This document shows positions 8,325 through 17,537 of a stretch of 64,000 nucleotides of DNA, in pieces. The notes under the pieces are model-generated. The model did no database searches. It saw nothing but the letters and a program-made list of their open reading frames with translations, and was not told where the DNA came from. The DNA is from Candidatus Falkowbacteria bacterium (GTDB lineage: Bacteria > Patescibacteriota > Patescibacteriia > Patescibacteriales > Patescibacteriaceae). Where the stretch lies: positions 558,001 to 622,000 of the forward strand of contig CP065010.1 in NCBI GenBank assembly GCA_016699775.1, in the 5' to 3' direction. Numbering within the stretch: the stretch's first letter is position 1; each line of letters opens with the position of its first letter. The translations under genes and the position numbers were made by a program.

Positions 8325-9512
8325 TTACTTAATAATTTTTACTACTACACCAGCACCAACGGTACGGCCACCTTCACGAATAGCAAAACGTTGCTTTTCT
8401 TCTAAGGCGACAGGTGAAATTAACTTAATGTTTAAGTTAACAGTATCACCAGGCATGACCATTTCTGTGCCTGCTGGCAATTCAACTTCACCAGTAACGT
8501 CTGTAGTTCTGATATAGAATTGTGGCTTATAACCTTTGAAAAATGGCTTATGTCGTCCACCTTCTTCTTTGCTTAAGATATAGACTTCACTTTCAAATTC
8601 TGTATGTGGAGTTACTGAGCCAGTCTTAGCAAGAACCTGTCCACGTTGAACATCATCTTTCTTTGTTCCACGAAGTAATAATCCGGCATTATCACCAGCC
8701 TGACCTTGATCAAGTTGCTTGTTAAACATTTCAATACCAGTAACGGTTGTTTTAGTTGTGTCAGCAAGTCCAACAATTTCAACTTCATCACCAACTTTAA
8801 TAATACCTCTTTCAACACGACCAGTTACAACTGTTCCACGACCTTCAATTGAGAAAATATCTTCAATTGGTAATAGGAATGGTTTTTCAGTATCACGAAC
8901 TGGGTCTGGAATATATTCATCAAGAGCTTTTACAAGTTGCATAACTGCATCTCCGTATTCACCAGTTGGATTTTCTAAAGCTTTCAAAGCACTTCCACGA
9001 ATAATTGGAGTTGTGTCGCCTGGGAATTCATATTTCTTCAAAAGGTCCTTAACTTCTTCTTCAACTAAGTCGATTAATTCTTTGTCTTCAACCATATCGC
9101 ACTTGTTAAGGAAAACAATGATATATGGCACACCAACCTGACGAGCTAACAAAATGTGCTCTCTGGTTTGAGGCATAGGTCCATCAGTAGCAGAAACTAC
9201 CAAAATAGCTCCGTCCATTTGAGCAGCTCCGGTAATCATGTTTTTTACATAGTCAGCGTGACCAGGACAGTCAACGTGAGCATAGTGACGGTTTTCTGAT
9301 TCATACTCAACGTGAGCTGTAGCAATAGTAATACCACGAGCTTTTTCTTCTGGAGCAGCGTCAATTTGATCAACACCCTTATCAGATGCTGCCAAACCTT
9401 TAGTTGCTAAAACTTTTAGTAAAGCGGCTGTTAAAGTCGTTTTACCATGGTCAACGTGGCCAATTGTTCCAACGTTCACATGAGTTTTTGAACGGTCAAA
9501 TTTTTCTGCCAT
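8325..9512 (-). CDS. tuf: elongation factor Tu
   Basis: EF-Tu, 395 aa, complete; delivers aminoacyl-tRNA to the ribosome as a GTPase. It shows the P-loop GHVDHGKTT (residues 18-26), switch region [25 protein letters not shown], the NKCD guanine-specificity motif, and domains 2 and 3 ([29 protein letters not shown]). The terminal part is [15 protein letters not shown]. It belongs to the str-type operon S12-S7-EF-G-hypothetical-EF-Tu-S10. No Shine-Dalgarno; start context ATATATATG. Confidence 0.98.
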   Translation of the reverse strand: MAEKFDRSKTHVNVGTIGHVDHGKTTLTAALLKVLATKGLAASDKGVDQIDAAPEEKARGITIATAHVEYESENRHYAHVDCPGHADYVKNMITGAAQMDGAILVVSATDGPMPQTREHILLARQVGVPYIIVFLNKCDMVEDKELIDLVEEEVKDLLKKYEFPGDTTPIIRGSALKALENPTGEYGDAVMQLVKALDEYIPDPVRDTEKPFLLPIEDIFSIEGRGTVVTGRVERGIIKVGDEVEIVGLADTTKTTVTGIEMFNKQLDQGQAGDNAGLLLRGTKKDDVQRGQVLAKTGSVTPHTEFESEVYILSKEEGGRHKPFFKGYKPQFYIRTTDVTGEVELPAGTEMVMPGDTVNLNIKLISPVALEEKQRFAIREGGRTVGAGVVVKIIK

Positions 9513-9543
9513 ATATATTTTTTTAGTTAAAGTTTAAAGCTTG

Positions 9544-9561
9544 TCCTCGCAAAAGCGGGGA
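9544..9561 (-). repeat. short G+C-rich hairpin before tuf
   Basis: Plus strand CCTCGC-AAAA-GCGGGG, followed by ATCTTTTTTT. The T tract is on the plus strand, so it would only terminate plus-strand transcripts. It closely resembles the hairpin at 12171-12188 in sequence and context, suggesting a small dispersed palindromic repeat. Confidence 0.55.
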
Positions 9562-9568
9562 TCTTTTT

Positions 9569-9961
9569 TTATATATTTAAATCTGCCTCTCGGCGACGGG
9601 ATTCAGGAATAGTCCAGTTATTCTTTGCTACTTGACGCTCAAAACTAGGTTTTGGCGGACTCCAAGATTGAGAAATTTCAGACTCAACATTCTCCTGATT
9701 TCCGGTATATTCTTGAGAGAAATCAGAAAATTCTGAGCCTTGAACTTGCCCATTTTTCCAAATAGCAATATCGCGGTTTATTTTATCAATAAGCTCATCT
9801 TCTGTCAAGCCCTTAATATCACTACCCTCTTTAACTATATGTTCATAATCTGAAAGACCAGAAATAACATAACAATTATCAGGGTTTTGCTGATCAAAAA
9901 CAATAAGCTTGTCTCCGGTCTTGTTAATCAAGTGTATGAGACGTTGTAGGCGATCTGACAT
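9569..9961 (-). CDS. hypothetical protein between fusA and tuf
   Basis: 130 aa with no family I can name. The first 65 residues look folded (RLQRLIHLINKTGDKLIVFD, then YVISGLSDYEHIV) and faintly resemble the Phd/YefM antitoxin or DUF2281-like pattern of a strand followed by a short helix. The C-terminal half is hydrophilic, Ser/Gln/Glu-rich and probably disordered, ending with RRREADLNI. It sits in the str-type operon, 86 nt after fusA, so it is probably cotranscribed with the translation factors. Function unknown. Confidence 0.8.
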   Translation of the reverse strand: MSDRLQRLIHLINKTGDKLIVFDQQNPDNCYVISGLSDYEHIVKEGSDIKGLTEDELIDKINRDIAIWKNGQVQGSEFSDFSQEYTGNQENVESEISQSWSPPKPSFERQVAKNNWTIPESRRREADLNI

Positions 9962-10047
9962 ACTTTAGGCTTAATTCTTGATAGATGGGATTTGTACATT
10001 GTAACTAATACAATAAACCCCGTCAATCCTAAAATTGTGAATATCTG

Positions 10048-12135
10048 TTATTTTTTATCTTTACCGACCTGACCAATAATGGCTTCAGCGGCATGGCGAG
10101 GTACTTCATTGTAATGAAGGAACTCCATGCTGTAGTTGGCTCTACCTTGGCTCATAGAGCGCAGTTGAGTAGCATAGCCAAACATTTCTGCCAAAGGCAC
10201 CTTGGCGTCAATAACCTTTAAATTACCTCTATCATTCATCTGGTCAATTTGACCTCTCTTAGAGTTTAAGTCTCCAATTACATTTCCCATATATTCTTCC
10301 GGTGTTGTTACTTCAACTTTCATAATTGGTTCTAGTAATACAGGGTTTGCTTTACGGCAAGCTTCTTTAAAAGCTAGGATTCCAGCCATTTTGAAAGCAG
10401 CTTCTGAAGAGTCAACTTCGTGATATGAACCTTCAAAAACTGAAGCTTTAACATCTACCATAGGGTAACCAGCAACAATTCCTTTATCCAAAGCTTCTTT
10501 AAAGCCTTTTTCAATGGCCGGGATATATTCACGAGGAATGTTTCCACCTTTTACTTCATCAACAAACATTGAACCAGCACCTGCTTTTTGTGGTTCAATT
10601 CGTAACCAACAATGACCATATTGTCCTCGACCACCTGACTGCTTAATATACTTACCTTCAGCCTCAGCGCTTTGTTTAATTGTTTCTCGGTATGATACTT
10701 GTGGTTGACCAATGTTTGCTTCAACATTAAATTCACGCTTCATACGGTCAACAATAATATCCAAGTGTAATTCACCCATTCCTGAAATTAAAGTTTGATT
10801 TGTTTCTTCATCAGATTCAACTCTAAAAGTTGGATCTTCCTCAGCTAAACGAGATAAAGCCATGCCCATTTTTTCTTGGTCAGCTTTAGTTTTTGGTTCA
10901 ACGGCAATTTTAATAACTGGTTCTGGAAATGTAATAGTTTCTAATAACACTGGGTGATCAACATCACATAATGTGTTTCCAGTAAATGTATCTTTTAAAC
11001 CAATAACAGCGGCAATATCTCCAGAGTAAATTGCTTCAATTTCTTCGCGGTGATTGGCATGCATACGAACCAAACGACCAATACGCTCTTTTTTTCCAGT
11101 TTTAGAGTTTAAAACATATGAGCCAGACTTAAGCACACCGCTATACACACGAACGAAACATAATTTTCCAACAAATGGATCCGTAGCAATTTTAAAAGCT
11201 AACGCAGAAAAAGGCGCGTCGTCATTAACTGGAACTTCAATTTTTTTTGTTGTATCATCAGGATCCATAGCCTCAATTGGTGGCACATCTAAAGGAGAAG
11301 GTAAATAATTATTAACTGCATCAAGAACTAATTGAACACCAATATTTTTTAAGGCAGTTCCACATAATACTGGGTATATTTCATTTTTGATAACTGCTTT
11401 GCGTAAAGCTTTTTTTATTTCATCAACAGTTATCTCTTCTCCACCTAAATATTTTTCAGTTAAAGTTTCATCAGATTCAACAACTCTTTCAATCATTTCA
11501 TGACGATGAGCATCAACTTTTTCTTTCATATCAGCCGGAATTTCAATTTCAGTAATCTGTTCACCGTTTTGTCCTTTGAATTCAAAGGCTTTTTGCTCAA
11601 TTAAATCAATAACACCGCGCATTGTGTCTTCGGCACCAATAGGCAACTGGATTGCTACTGCGCGAGGGTTTAAACGATCACGGATTGACTTTAAACTCAT
11701 ATAAAAATCACCACCCATTTTATCCATTTTGTTAACAAAACAAAGACGAGGAACGTGATATTTGTCAGCTTGACGCCAAACTGTTTCAGACTGCGGTTCA
11801 ACACCTGCAGCGCCGTCAAACACAGCTACAGCGCCATCAAGAACGCGTAGAGAACGCTCTACTTCAACAGTAAAGTCAACGTGACCAGGGGTATCAATAA
11901 TGTTAATACGGTTATCATGCCAGAAACAGGTTGTGGCTGCAGAAGTGATAGTAATTCCTCTTTCTTTTTCTTGTTCCATCCAGTCCATTTCAGCTGCGCC
12001 TTCATGAACTTCTCCGATTTTATGCTTTTTTCCGGTATAAAAAAGCACACGTTCTGTAAACGTAGTTTTTCCAGCATCAATGTGTGCCATGATACCAATA
12101 TTTCTTGTATTTTCTAAAGTATATTCACGTGCCAT
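10048..12135 (-). CDS. fusA: elongation factor G
   Basis: EF-G, 695 aa, the translocation GTPase. P-loop AHIDAGKTT (residues 17-25), [14 protein letters not shown] switch, [27 protein letters not shown] specificity motif, domain II ([16 protein letters not shown]), domain IV ([35 protein letters not shown]) and the C-terminal domain V ([17 protein letters not shown]). Lies between rpsG and the hypothetical gene. Start context is TTATATGGC without Shine-Dalgarno. Confidence 0.98.
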   Translation of the reverse strand: MAREYTLENTRNIGIMAHIDAGKTTFTERVLFYTGKKHKIGEVHEGAAEMDWMEQEKERGITITSAATTCFWHDNRINIIDTPGHVDFTVEVERSLRVLDGAVAVFDGAAGVEPQSETVWRQADKYHVPRLCFVNKMDKMGGDFYMSLKSIRDRLNPRAVAIQLPIGAEDTMRGVIDLIEQKAFEFKGQNGEQITEIEIPADMKEKVDAHRHEMIERVVESDETLTEKYLGGEEITVDEIKKALRKAVIKNEIYPVLCGTALKNIGVQLVLDAVNNYLPSPLDVPPIEAMDPDDTTKKIEVPVNDDAPFSALAFKIATDPFVGKLCFVRVYSGVLKSGSYVLNSKTGKKERIGRLVRMHANHREEIEAIYSGDIAAVIGLKDTFTGNTLCDVDHPVLLETITFPEPVIKIAVEPKTKADQEKMGMALSRLAEEDPTFRVESDEETNQTLISGMGELHLDIIVDRMKREFNVEANIGQPQVSYRETIKQSAEAEGKYIKQSGGRGQYGHCWLRIEPQKAGAGSMFVDEVKGGNIPREYIPAIEKGFKEALDKGIVAGYPMVDVKASVFEGSYHEVDSSEAAFKMAGILAFKEACRKANPVLLEPIMKVEVTTPEEYMGNVIGDLNSKRGQIDQMNDRGNLKVIDAKVPLAEMFGYATQLRSMSQGRANYSMEFLHYNEVPRHAAEAIIGQVGKDKK

Positions 12136-12170
12136 ATAATAGAGTTAAAAGTAGGAAGTTAAAAAGCATG

Positions 12171-12188
12171 TCCCCGCGAAGGCGGGGA
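12171..12188 (-). repeat. short G+C-rich hairpin between rpsG and fusA
   Basis: TCCCCGC and GCGGGGA form a perfect 7-bp stem around GAAG. It lies 20 nt downstream of the rpsG stop with no T tract on the minus strand. It resembles 9544-9561 and the elements at 15188-15224 and 27901-27920, so it may be a dispersed palindromic repeat. Confidence 0.6.
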
Positions 12189-12208
12189 TCTAAAGTTATA
12201 CTAAACAA

Positions 12209-12676
12209 TTATCGAGCAAAATGAGCGAAAGCTTTGTTTGCTTCAGCCATTCTCTGGACTTCAAGTTTCTTTTTAATAGAAGCACTTTCTCCTTTAGCAG
12301 TATCAAGAATTTCAACAGCTAGCTTTTCAGCCATTGGTTTGCCTTTGCGAGAACGTGCAGCTTCAATCATCCAACGGCAACCAAGCATAAAACGACGATC
12401 ACCACGAACTTGGTATGGGATCTGATAGTTTGCACCACCAACACGACGACCACGAACTTCTAATAAAGGAGTAACCATTTTTAAAGCTTTATTAAAAACG
12501 TGGCGAGGATCTTGTTTTGATCTATCTTTAATAATATCAAAACAATCATACACTACTTTCTGAGCAACGGCTTTTTTACCACGACTCATTATATAGTTAA
12601 TGAATTTAGCTATTTCCAGGTCGTTATAACGAACATCTGGCTGAATTTTTCTTTTAGGCGCTGGCTTTCCTCTCAT
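12209..12676 (-). CDS. rpsG: 30S ribosomal protein S7
   Basis: S7, 155 aa, the primary binder of the 16S rRNA 3' domain. Starts MRGKPAPKRKIQPD and contains KFINYIMSRGKKAVAQKVVY, RVGGANYQIPYQV, RWMIEAARSRKGKPMAEKL and the end EANKAFAHFAR. Full length. The upstream spacer to rpsL holds a long inverted repeat (12702-12764). Confidence 0.97.
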   Translation of the reverse strand: MRGKPAPKRKIQPDVRYNDLEIAKFINYIMSRGKKAVAQKVVYDCFDIIKDRSKQDPRHVFNKALKMVTPLLEVRGRRVGGANYQIPYQVRGDRRFMLGCRWMIEAARSRKGKPMAEKLAVEILDTAKGESASIKKKLEVQRMAEANKAFAHFAR

Positions 12677-12701
12677 AGAATGTAATGGTTTATAAGGTTA
12701 T

Positions 12702-12764
12702 AATGTTATAAAGCTATAAAGTGGAATTCTAATCTTTCCTTCAACTTTACAACTTTATAACATT
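12702..12764. repeat. AT-rich inverted repeat between rpsL and rpsG
   Basis: Arms at 12702-12722 and 12744-12764 are each 21 nt and pair with two mismatches around a 21-nt loop. Arm core is GTTATAAAG. No T tract follows, so it is not a typical terminator. A related GTTTATAAAG hairpin occurs near dnaX at 62362-62393. Confidence 0.65.
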
Positions 12765-12767
12765 AAA

Positions 12768-13187
12768 CTATTTTTTCGGTTTTTTATTACCGTATCGAGA
12801 ACGGCTTTGGCGTCGAGCTTCAACTCCTTGAGCATCATAGACACCACGGATAATTTTATAACGGACACCTGGTAAATCTTTCGTACGACCACCTTTAATT
12901 AATACAATTGAGTGTTCTTGTAAGTTGTGACCAATTCCTGGGATATAAGCAGTAACTTCCATGCCGTTTGATAAACGAACACGGGCAATTTTACGTAAAG
13001 CTGAGTTTGGCTTTTTTGGTGTAGTTGTAGTTACTTTTAAACATACGCCTCGCTTAAAAGGAGCGCCATTAACGGTGATTTTTTTGCGACGATGTAAAGT
13101 GTCCAGTGTAAGCTTTAAGGCTGGAGATTTACTTTTAGTCTTAATACTATGTCGTCCCTGTTTAATTAATTGATTGATTGTTGGCAT
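12768..13187 (-). CDS. rpsL: 30S ribosomal protein S12
   Basis: S12, 139 aa, decoding-centre protein. Starts [16 protein letters not shown]; the streptomycin loop [13 protein letters not shown] keeps the classical Lys, and the second loop has [13 protein letters not shown]. First gene of the str-type operon. A good sigma-70-like promoter lies at 13240-13268 upstream. Confidence 0.97.
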   Translation of the reverse strand: MPTINQLIKQGRHSIKTKSKSPALKLTLDTLHRRKKITVNGAPFKRGVCLKVTTTTPKKPNSALRKIARVRLSNGMEVTAYIPGIGHNLQEHSIVLIKGGRTKDLPGVRYKIIRGVYDAQGVEARRQSRSRYGNKKPKK

Positions 13188-13239
13188 AGTGCCGTAAAAT
13201 TTTCATAAAATAAATACCCGAACAATCGGGATGATAGTA

Positions 13240-13268
13240 AATATAACAGAAGCTTAAAATGAAGTCAA
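13240..13268 (-). promoter_or_regulatory. promoter of the rpsL operon
   Basis: On the minus strand TTGACT (13268-13263), a 17-nt spacer, then TATATT (13245-13240). It lies 53 nt upstream of the rpsL start. The leader contains a small hairpin, CCCGA..TCGGG, at 13217-13230. Confidence 0.75.
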
Positions 13269-13280
13269 AAGGGATTTCTA

Positions 13281-14445
13281 TTTAATAAAAAAAATTTTTT
13301 TTTTTTTTTAAATTATTAAAAAAAAAAAAGGTAAAAAAAAAATAAAAAAAAAAAAACCCCCCCAGAATTTTGCAATAATTTAAAATTTTTTTTTTTTTTT
13401 TTTTATTTTTTTATAAATTCCCCGGGCCCCCCCCGGGGGGTTTTTTTTTATTTAAAAAAAAATAAAAAATATTTTTTTAATCCCTTTTCGGTGCCCGCCC
13501 CCCCCCCTCCCCCCTGGGGGGTTTTTCCCTCCTTGGTTATTAATTATTTTTTAATAATTTTTATAATTATCAGTCCCCTGCCGGCCCCCCCCCGCCGGCC
13601 CGTGTGGGCGCTCTGGAGGGTTTTTTGGGGCTTTTGGTGTCCCCGTAGGGCCCTCCTCCGGGCCTGGGGGCCGGCCGTTCTCTCCCCCGGGCCGTCCTGT
13701 TGGTAATTTGTTAAATGAAAACTTAAAAATTTTTTATTAAGCAACTTTTCCTTTCCGTCCCCCCCCCGTGAACCGGGTTGGGGGGGGTAAAAAGTGGGGG
13801 AGTTGGGAGAGGAGAAAGTTTTTTGGGGGGGTTGGCCGAAAAAATTTTGGGGGTCCGTTTGGAAATCGAAAATAAGGTATGGGACAAAAGATAAACCATT
13901 ACTTTTTTATAATTAATTTTTTTTTTTTATTTATTTTTTTTTTAATTAGTTTTCAAAAATTCGGCGGGAAATTAACAGCCTGAGAACAAGCAAAAAGGGA
14001 GAAAAAAGAAAATTGAAGAAATTGTGAAAAGGGTTAAGTTTTAAGTTGTCCGTTTTTCTTTTTTTTTGTCGTTTTTTCCTTGGGGGGGGGGGTTGGCTCC
14101 GTTGGTTGGGGGGGGAAGTAGGTATTTTTTTTTGGGGGAGAAAAAAAAAAAAAAAAAGAGGGAGAAAAAGAAAAAAAAAAAGGAATTAAAAAAAAAAAAG
14201 AAAAAAGAGGGGAAAACGGGGGAACCCCGCCCCCCAAAAAAAAAAAGAGGGTGCAGGAAGGGCCCCCCGGGGAAAAGGGAGGAAAAGAGCCCTTATAAGA
14301 GAGGGGGGGGGAGGAAAAAAAGGGGGGGGGGGGGGGGGGGGGGAACCCAAGGGGGGGGGGGGGGAAAAAAAAAAGGGGAGGGGGGGAAGGAAAGGAGGAA
14401 GGGGGGGGGGGGGTGGGGGGGGAGAAGAAAGGAAAATAAAAAACA
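13281..14445. other. homopolymer-rich low-complexity stretch, probable assembly artefact
   Basis: About 1.16 kb made largely of runs of A, T, C and G, including G runs longer than 15 and repeated A runs. Nothing resembling a gene is present; reading frames through it encode only Pro/Phe/Gly/Lys homopolymers. Both edges border normal sequence and share the 13-mer AAAATGAAGTCAA (about 13256-13268 and 14446-14458). The texture is unlike the rest of the window and suggests unpolished or junk gap sequence. Confidence 0.75.
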
Positions 14446-14461
14446 AAAATGAAGTCAAGAC

Positions 14462-15172
14462 TTAAATGATGCCCGTCAGAAGTGCAAATATCCAAAAAAC
14501 GATAGTACTGGCAAAGCTTAAGGCCCCGGCCATAATAAGAAAAATTAGTATAATAAACCCATACTGCTCAACCCTATAAAACAATTCACGTCCACGGGTT
14601 GGTAGAAAGGTAAAAAGAATCTTTGAACCATCCAAAGGAGGTATTGGAATAAGGTTAAAAATGGCTAAAGCTAGGTTAATATAACAGATAATCATTGCCA
14701 GTAGGCAAAGACTGGTGGTTAGCGAACTATAAGTTAATGACGAAATTAGAGCTGTATTTCCTTGAAAAAAAGCGGTTAAAAGCGTAACTTTGGCTCCTTC
14801 TGCTGTGGGTATAAACCGAGCAATTAGGCCAAAAAATAAAGCTAAAATAATATTTGAGCCCGGTCCCGCCAATGCTACTTTTAAATCCCCATATCTATGG
14901 TCTCGTAAATTATTTGGATTATATGGCACTGGTTTAGCCCAAGCAAAAAAGAAACTAGCTTTCGTCAACACTAATAGCAAAGGAAGAATAACTGACCCCA
15001 CTGGATCAAGATGCTTTAACGGGTTAAGTGTTAATCTCCCCTCTCGTTCTGCAGTATCGTCACCAAGGCGCTTAGCCATCCAACCATGAGCATACTCATG
15101 AATAATAGCTGAAAATACTAAAACAATAATTGAGAGAATAGTTAGAATCATAATTGTAATTTTACCATACAA
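14462..15172 (-). CDS. site-2-protease-like M50 membrane metallopeptidase
   Basis: 236 aa with about six hydrophobic segments. The zinc motif HEYAH (about residue 25) and the second motif NLIPIPPLDGSK (about residue 170) mark the M50 family, short FtsH-independent type (S2P/M50B without PDZ). NPLKHLDPVGS after the first helix is also typical. The enzyme cuts transmembrane substrates inside the bilayer; the substrate here is unknown. A second Met at residue 8 (15151) is an equally likely start. It directly follows the low-complexity stretch. Confidence 0.9.
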   Translation of the reverse strand: MYGKITIMILTILSIIVLVFSAIIHEYAHGWMAKRLGDDTAEREGRLTLNPLKHLDPVGSVILPLLLVLTKASFFFAWAKPVPYNPNNLRDHRYGDLKVALAGPGSNIILALFFGLIARFIPTAEGAKVTLLTAFFQGNTALISSLTYSSLTTSLCLLAMIICYINLALAIFNLIPIPPLDGSKILFTFLPTRGRELFYRVEQYGFIILIFLIMAGALSFASTIVFWIFALLTGII

Positions 15173-15187
15173 ATCAAAAATCCAGTT

Positions 15188-15224
15188 CCCCGCCTTCGCC
15201 TGCCTTCCGGCAGACAGGTGCGGA
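15188..15224. repeat. palindromic repeat element
   Basis: CTGCC-TTCC-GGCAG forms the inner stem, with surrounding CCCGCC and GGTGCGG arms. It is more G+C-rich than its surroundings and resembles small dispersed palindromes at 12171-12188 and 27901-27920. Confidence 0.5.
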
Positions 15225-15236
15225 TGACAAATTAAT

Positions 15237-16811
15237 CTACTCCCGATGTTTTGGTGTTACCCAAAAACCCATATATTTTCCAAGCATCAAACGTGTTTGA
15301 GCTTCTAATCCCGGGATAGCACCAAAAACAATAATTACTACGGGCAAGAATAACCATTGCACTAACATTATCACATATTTTTTTATACCACCTTTATGGT
15401 CTTGGGGCAGAATAAGAACAGAGATAATTGCCGAAATCACCATACCAACCATAGCTAAGGTCATAAAAAACTTCGTAACTGTTGGTAAATTATTAGAAAG
15501 AACTGTTGAATTAAAACGATCACCGCCTAACAACAACGGCAACCATCCCAATACTGAGGTAATTAAAGCATTAGTTGCCCAAGAATGAAAACCATATAAT
15601 TGAACAATAATATGATTGATATATCGCTTCTTCGCTTCCTTTGGTAAAGTTTTCCATTGCTTAAAAGTATTGAACAGTAAATAAGGAATATTCTCTACTC
15701 CCCAGCCCCAACGACGTTGCTGGCGATATAAGTTACTGCTGGTTTTAATAATCCCCTTATCCATACAAATATCCATAGAAACCGGGAAATATAAAGGTTC
15801 AACTCGATAATCACCTTTATAATAACAGAAACAATGCCAAAAAATTCGTGAATCCTCACTAACCATATTTGTTGACCAAAAGCCAATATCAACTAAGGCG
15901 CGCCAGGTCATTGAATGAGATGAATATGTTGCTAGTTTTTCTGGACGTAACTGCTGCATCATCTGCCAGAAGGTATTTGAAAATGCAGCCACACGAGCAA
16001 AAAATGGCGCTTCCCATAAATTATTATGGTAGACAGGAACTGGTTGAAAGCTCGCACGATATGGATTTTCAACAGTCAGGAAATGATACATTAAACAATA
16101 AAAATAACCGGGGTAAATAATTGTATCTGCATCAAATACACTCACTAACAGTAAATCATAGTCAAAATTTTCCTTATCAATAATTAAATGTTTTAGTTCC
16201 GCTGCTGCCCAGGCTTGATTGGCGCCTTTGCCTTTTAGCTCCCCAACAATATCATCAGGATGAACTGTTACTAAAAATCTACCAAATAAATGTGCATATT
16301 CTTTAGTAATAATTTGAGATCGCTGCTTACCTTCCTCCCCCTCTCTCCCTTCAGTTGCCAAAACCACAATTAGTCTATCATGAGGATAATCAGAGTTCAC
16401 TAAACCATTAAGTGTAGAACGAAGTACGGTTAAACTTTCTCTATAGTTTGGAATAATAATAATATGATAAAAATCTCTCCATGAGACAGAGCGTGTTTCT
16501 CCACTATGAGGAACTACAATATTTTTTACTTCTAAAGCTTCACAACGTAGCTTCCAGTCAATTTTCATATACTTACGCATCAATCGAAAGGAAATTAGAA
16601 GATGAGTCCCTAAAAACAAAACTAAAATTAGCCAATAAATATTAAATAAAATTATAAAAAAAGCACTGCCCACTGGTTCAAAGTAGGAAAATATAATCAA
16701 TCCGATAATTGTGCCCCATGCCAATGCCCCCGGTAATATCTCCAAAAAACGATATATTTTTTTGTCTTTACCTGTTAAATCAGTGGCTTTACTTACTTTA
16801 AAATAATTCAT
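15237..16811 (-). CDS. membrane glycosyltransferase, family 2
   Basis: About 524 aa from the ATG at 16811; a TTG at 16823 is less likely. Two N-terminal membrane helices (about 25-75), a GT2 catalytic domain (IIPNYRESLTVLRSTLNGL near 110, VFDADT with the DxD-type acidic pair near 225, W/QRRWGWGVE near 365 resembling Q(x)xRW), then about three C-terminal helices. This is the layout of processive polysaccharide synthases such as cellulose or hyaluronan synthase, but product is unknown. Located 44 nt after the DUF1361 gene. Confidence 0.85.
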   Translation of the reverse strand: MNYFKVSKATDLTGKDKKIYRFLEILPGALAWGTIIGLIIFSYFEPVGSAFFIILFNIYWLILVLFLGTHLLISFRLMRKYMKIDWKLRCEALEVKNIVVPHSGETRSVSWRDFYHIIIIPNYRESLTVLRSTLNGLVNSDYPHDRLIVVLATEGREGEEGKQRSQIITKEYAHLFGRFLVTVHPDDIVGELKGKGANQAWAAAELKHLIIDKENFDYDLLLVSVFDADTIIYPGYFYCLMYHFLTVENPYRASFQPVPVYHNNLWEAPFFARVAAFSNTFWQMMQQLRPEKLATYSSHSMTWRALVDIGFWSTNMVSEDSRIFWHCFCYYKGDYRVEPLYFPVSMDICMDKGIIKTSSNLYRQQRRWGWGVENIPYLLFNTFKQWKTLPKEAKKRYINHIIVQLYGFHSWATNALITSVLGWLPLLLGGDRFNSTVLSNNLPTVTKFFMTLAMVGMVISAIISVLILPQDHKGGIKKYVIMLVQWLFLPVVIIVFGAIPGLEAQTRLMLGKYMGFWVTPKHRE

Positions 16812-16855
16812 GTAAATAACCAAAAAATTAGATGTATAGCACTTTTCTTAAAACT

Positions 16856-17518
16856 TTATTTTTCCCATTTAAAACGAACAAATAATTTTTCACCAGAAAA
16901 ATATAAAATATAAAACAAGACGCTTATAATAAGCCAATTTGATAGATAGGTCAAATCAATGATATAGGTAAAAATTGTATAAAAAATTGCTAAGGGGTCT
17001 GTAAAAATTTCCCAACTATTCCATCGATTAATCAATCCAATCAAAACTCCAAGAGCCATAACCGGAATAATGCCCAAAATAAAAATCCAACTAGCTACGA
17101 TCCCATACAATTCATGGATTACCGATCGAATTGGGCGAATAGTCCAAACAAAAGTCGGCCAGCCTACAGCTGCAAAAGCAAAAAAGAAAATAACCATCCA
17201 GGCATTACTGGCACAAACATTTCCAAATTCATAACTTGGACAGAAACCAATAATATGACGGGCATCGGTTAATATGTAGGCTGTATTTGGAGCCAGTAAT
17301 ATCCAAGCAACACTTAACAAAATAATTACAAGATAATTTTTCTGTTTTAAACGAATAAAATTTACTAACCAATAGGTTATCAATACTGCCAAAGCTGCCA
17401 AAAAGAAATTCCAAGCAATAACAGAAATAGGATAACCGTTTATTTGTGTTTCCCAGAATGGCAATTTATTTAAAAATACTTCAGGACGATACAAAGAGTT
17501 ATTTATAAATCGAGACAT
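16856..17518 (-). CDS. DUF1361 family membrane protein
   Basis: 220 aa with about six membrane helices. The segment WILLAPNTAYILTDARHI matches the DUF1361 hallmark W-x-LFxPNAPYxxTDxxH. Function of this family is unknown. It is placed between a VirD4-like ATPase gene (19 nt upstream) and a membrane glycosyltransferase, probably in one transcript. Confidence 0.8.
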   Translation of the reverse strand: MSRFINNSLYRPEVFLNKLPFWETQINGYPISVIAWNFFLAALAVLITYWLVNFIRLKQKNYLVIILLSVAWILLAPNTAYILTDARHIIGFCPSYEFGNVCASNAWMVIFFFAFAAVGWPTFVWTIRPIRSVIHELYGIVASWIFILGIIPVMALGVLIGLINRWNSWEIFTDPLAIFYTIFTYIIDLTYLSNWLIISVLFYILYFSGEKLFVRFKWEK

Positions 17519-17537
17519 AAAATATTATTTCTAGATA

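Noticed and set aside
14034..14495. Long open frames inside the homopolymer block
   Set aside because: They encode only homopolymers of Pro, Phe, Lys and Gly and have no biological composition; the block is probably an assembly artefact.
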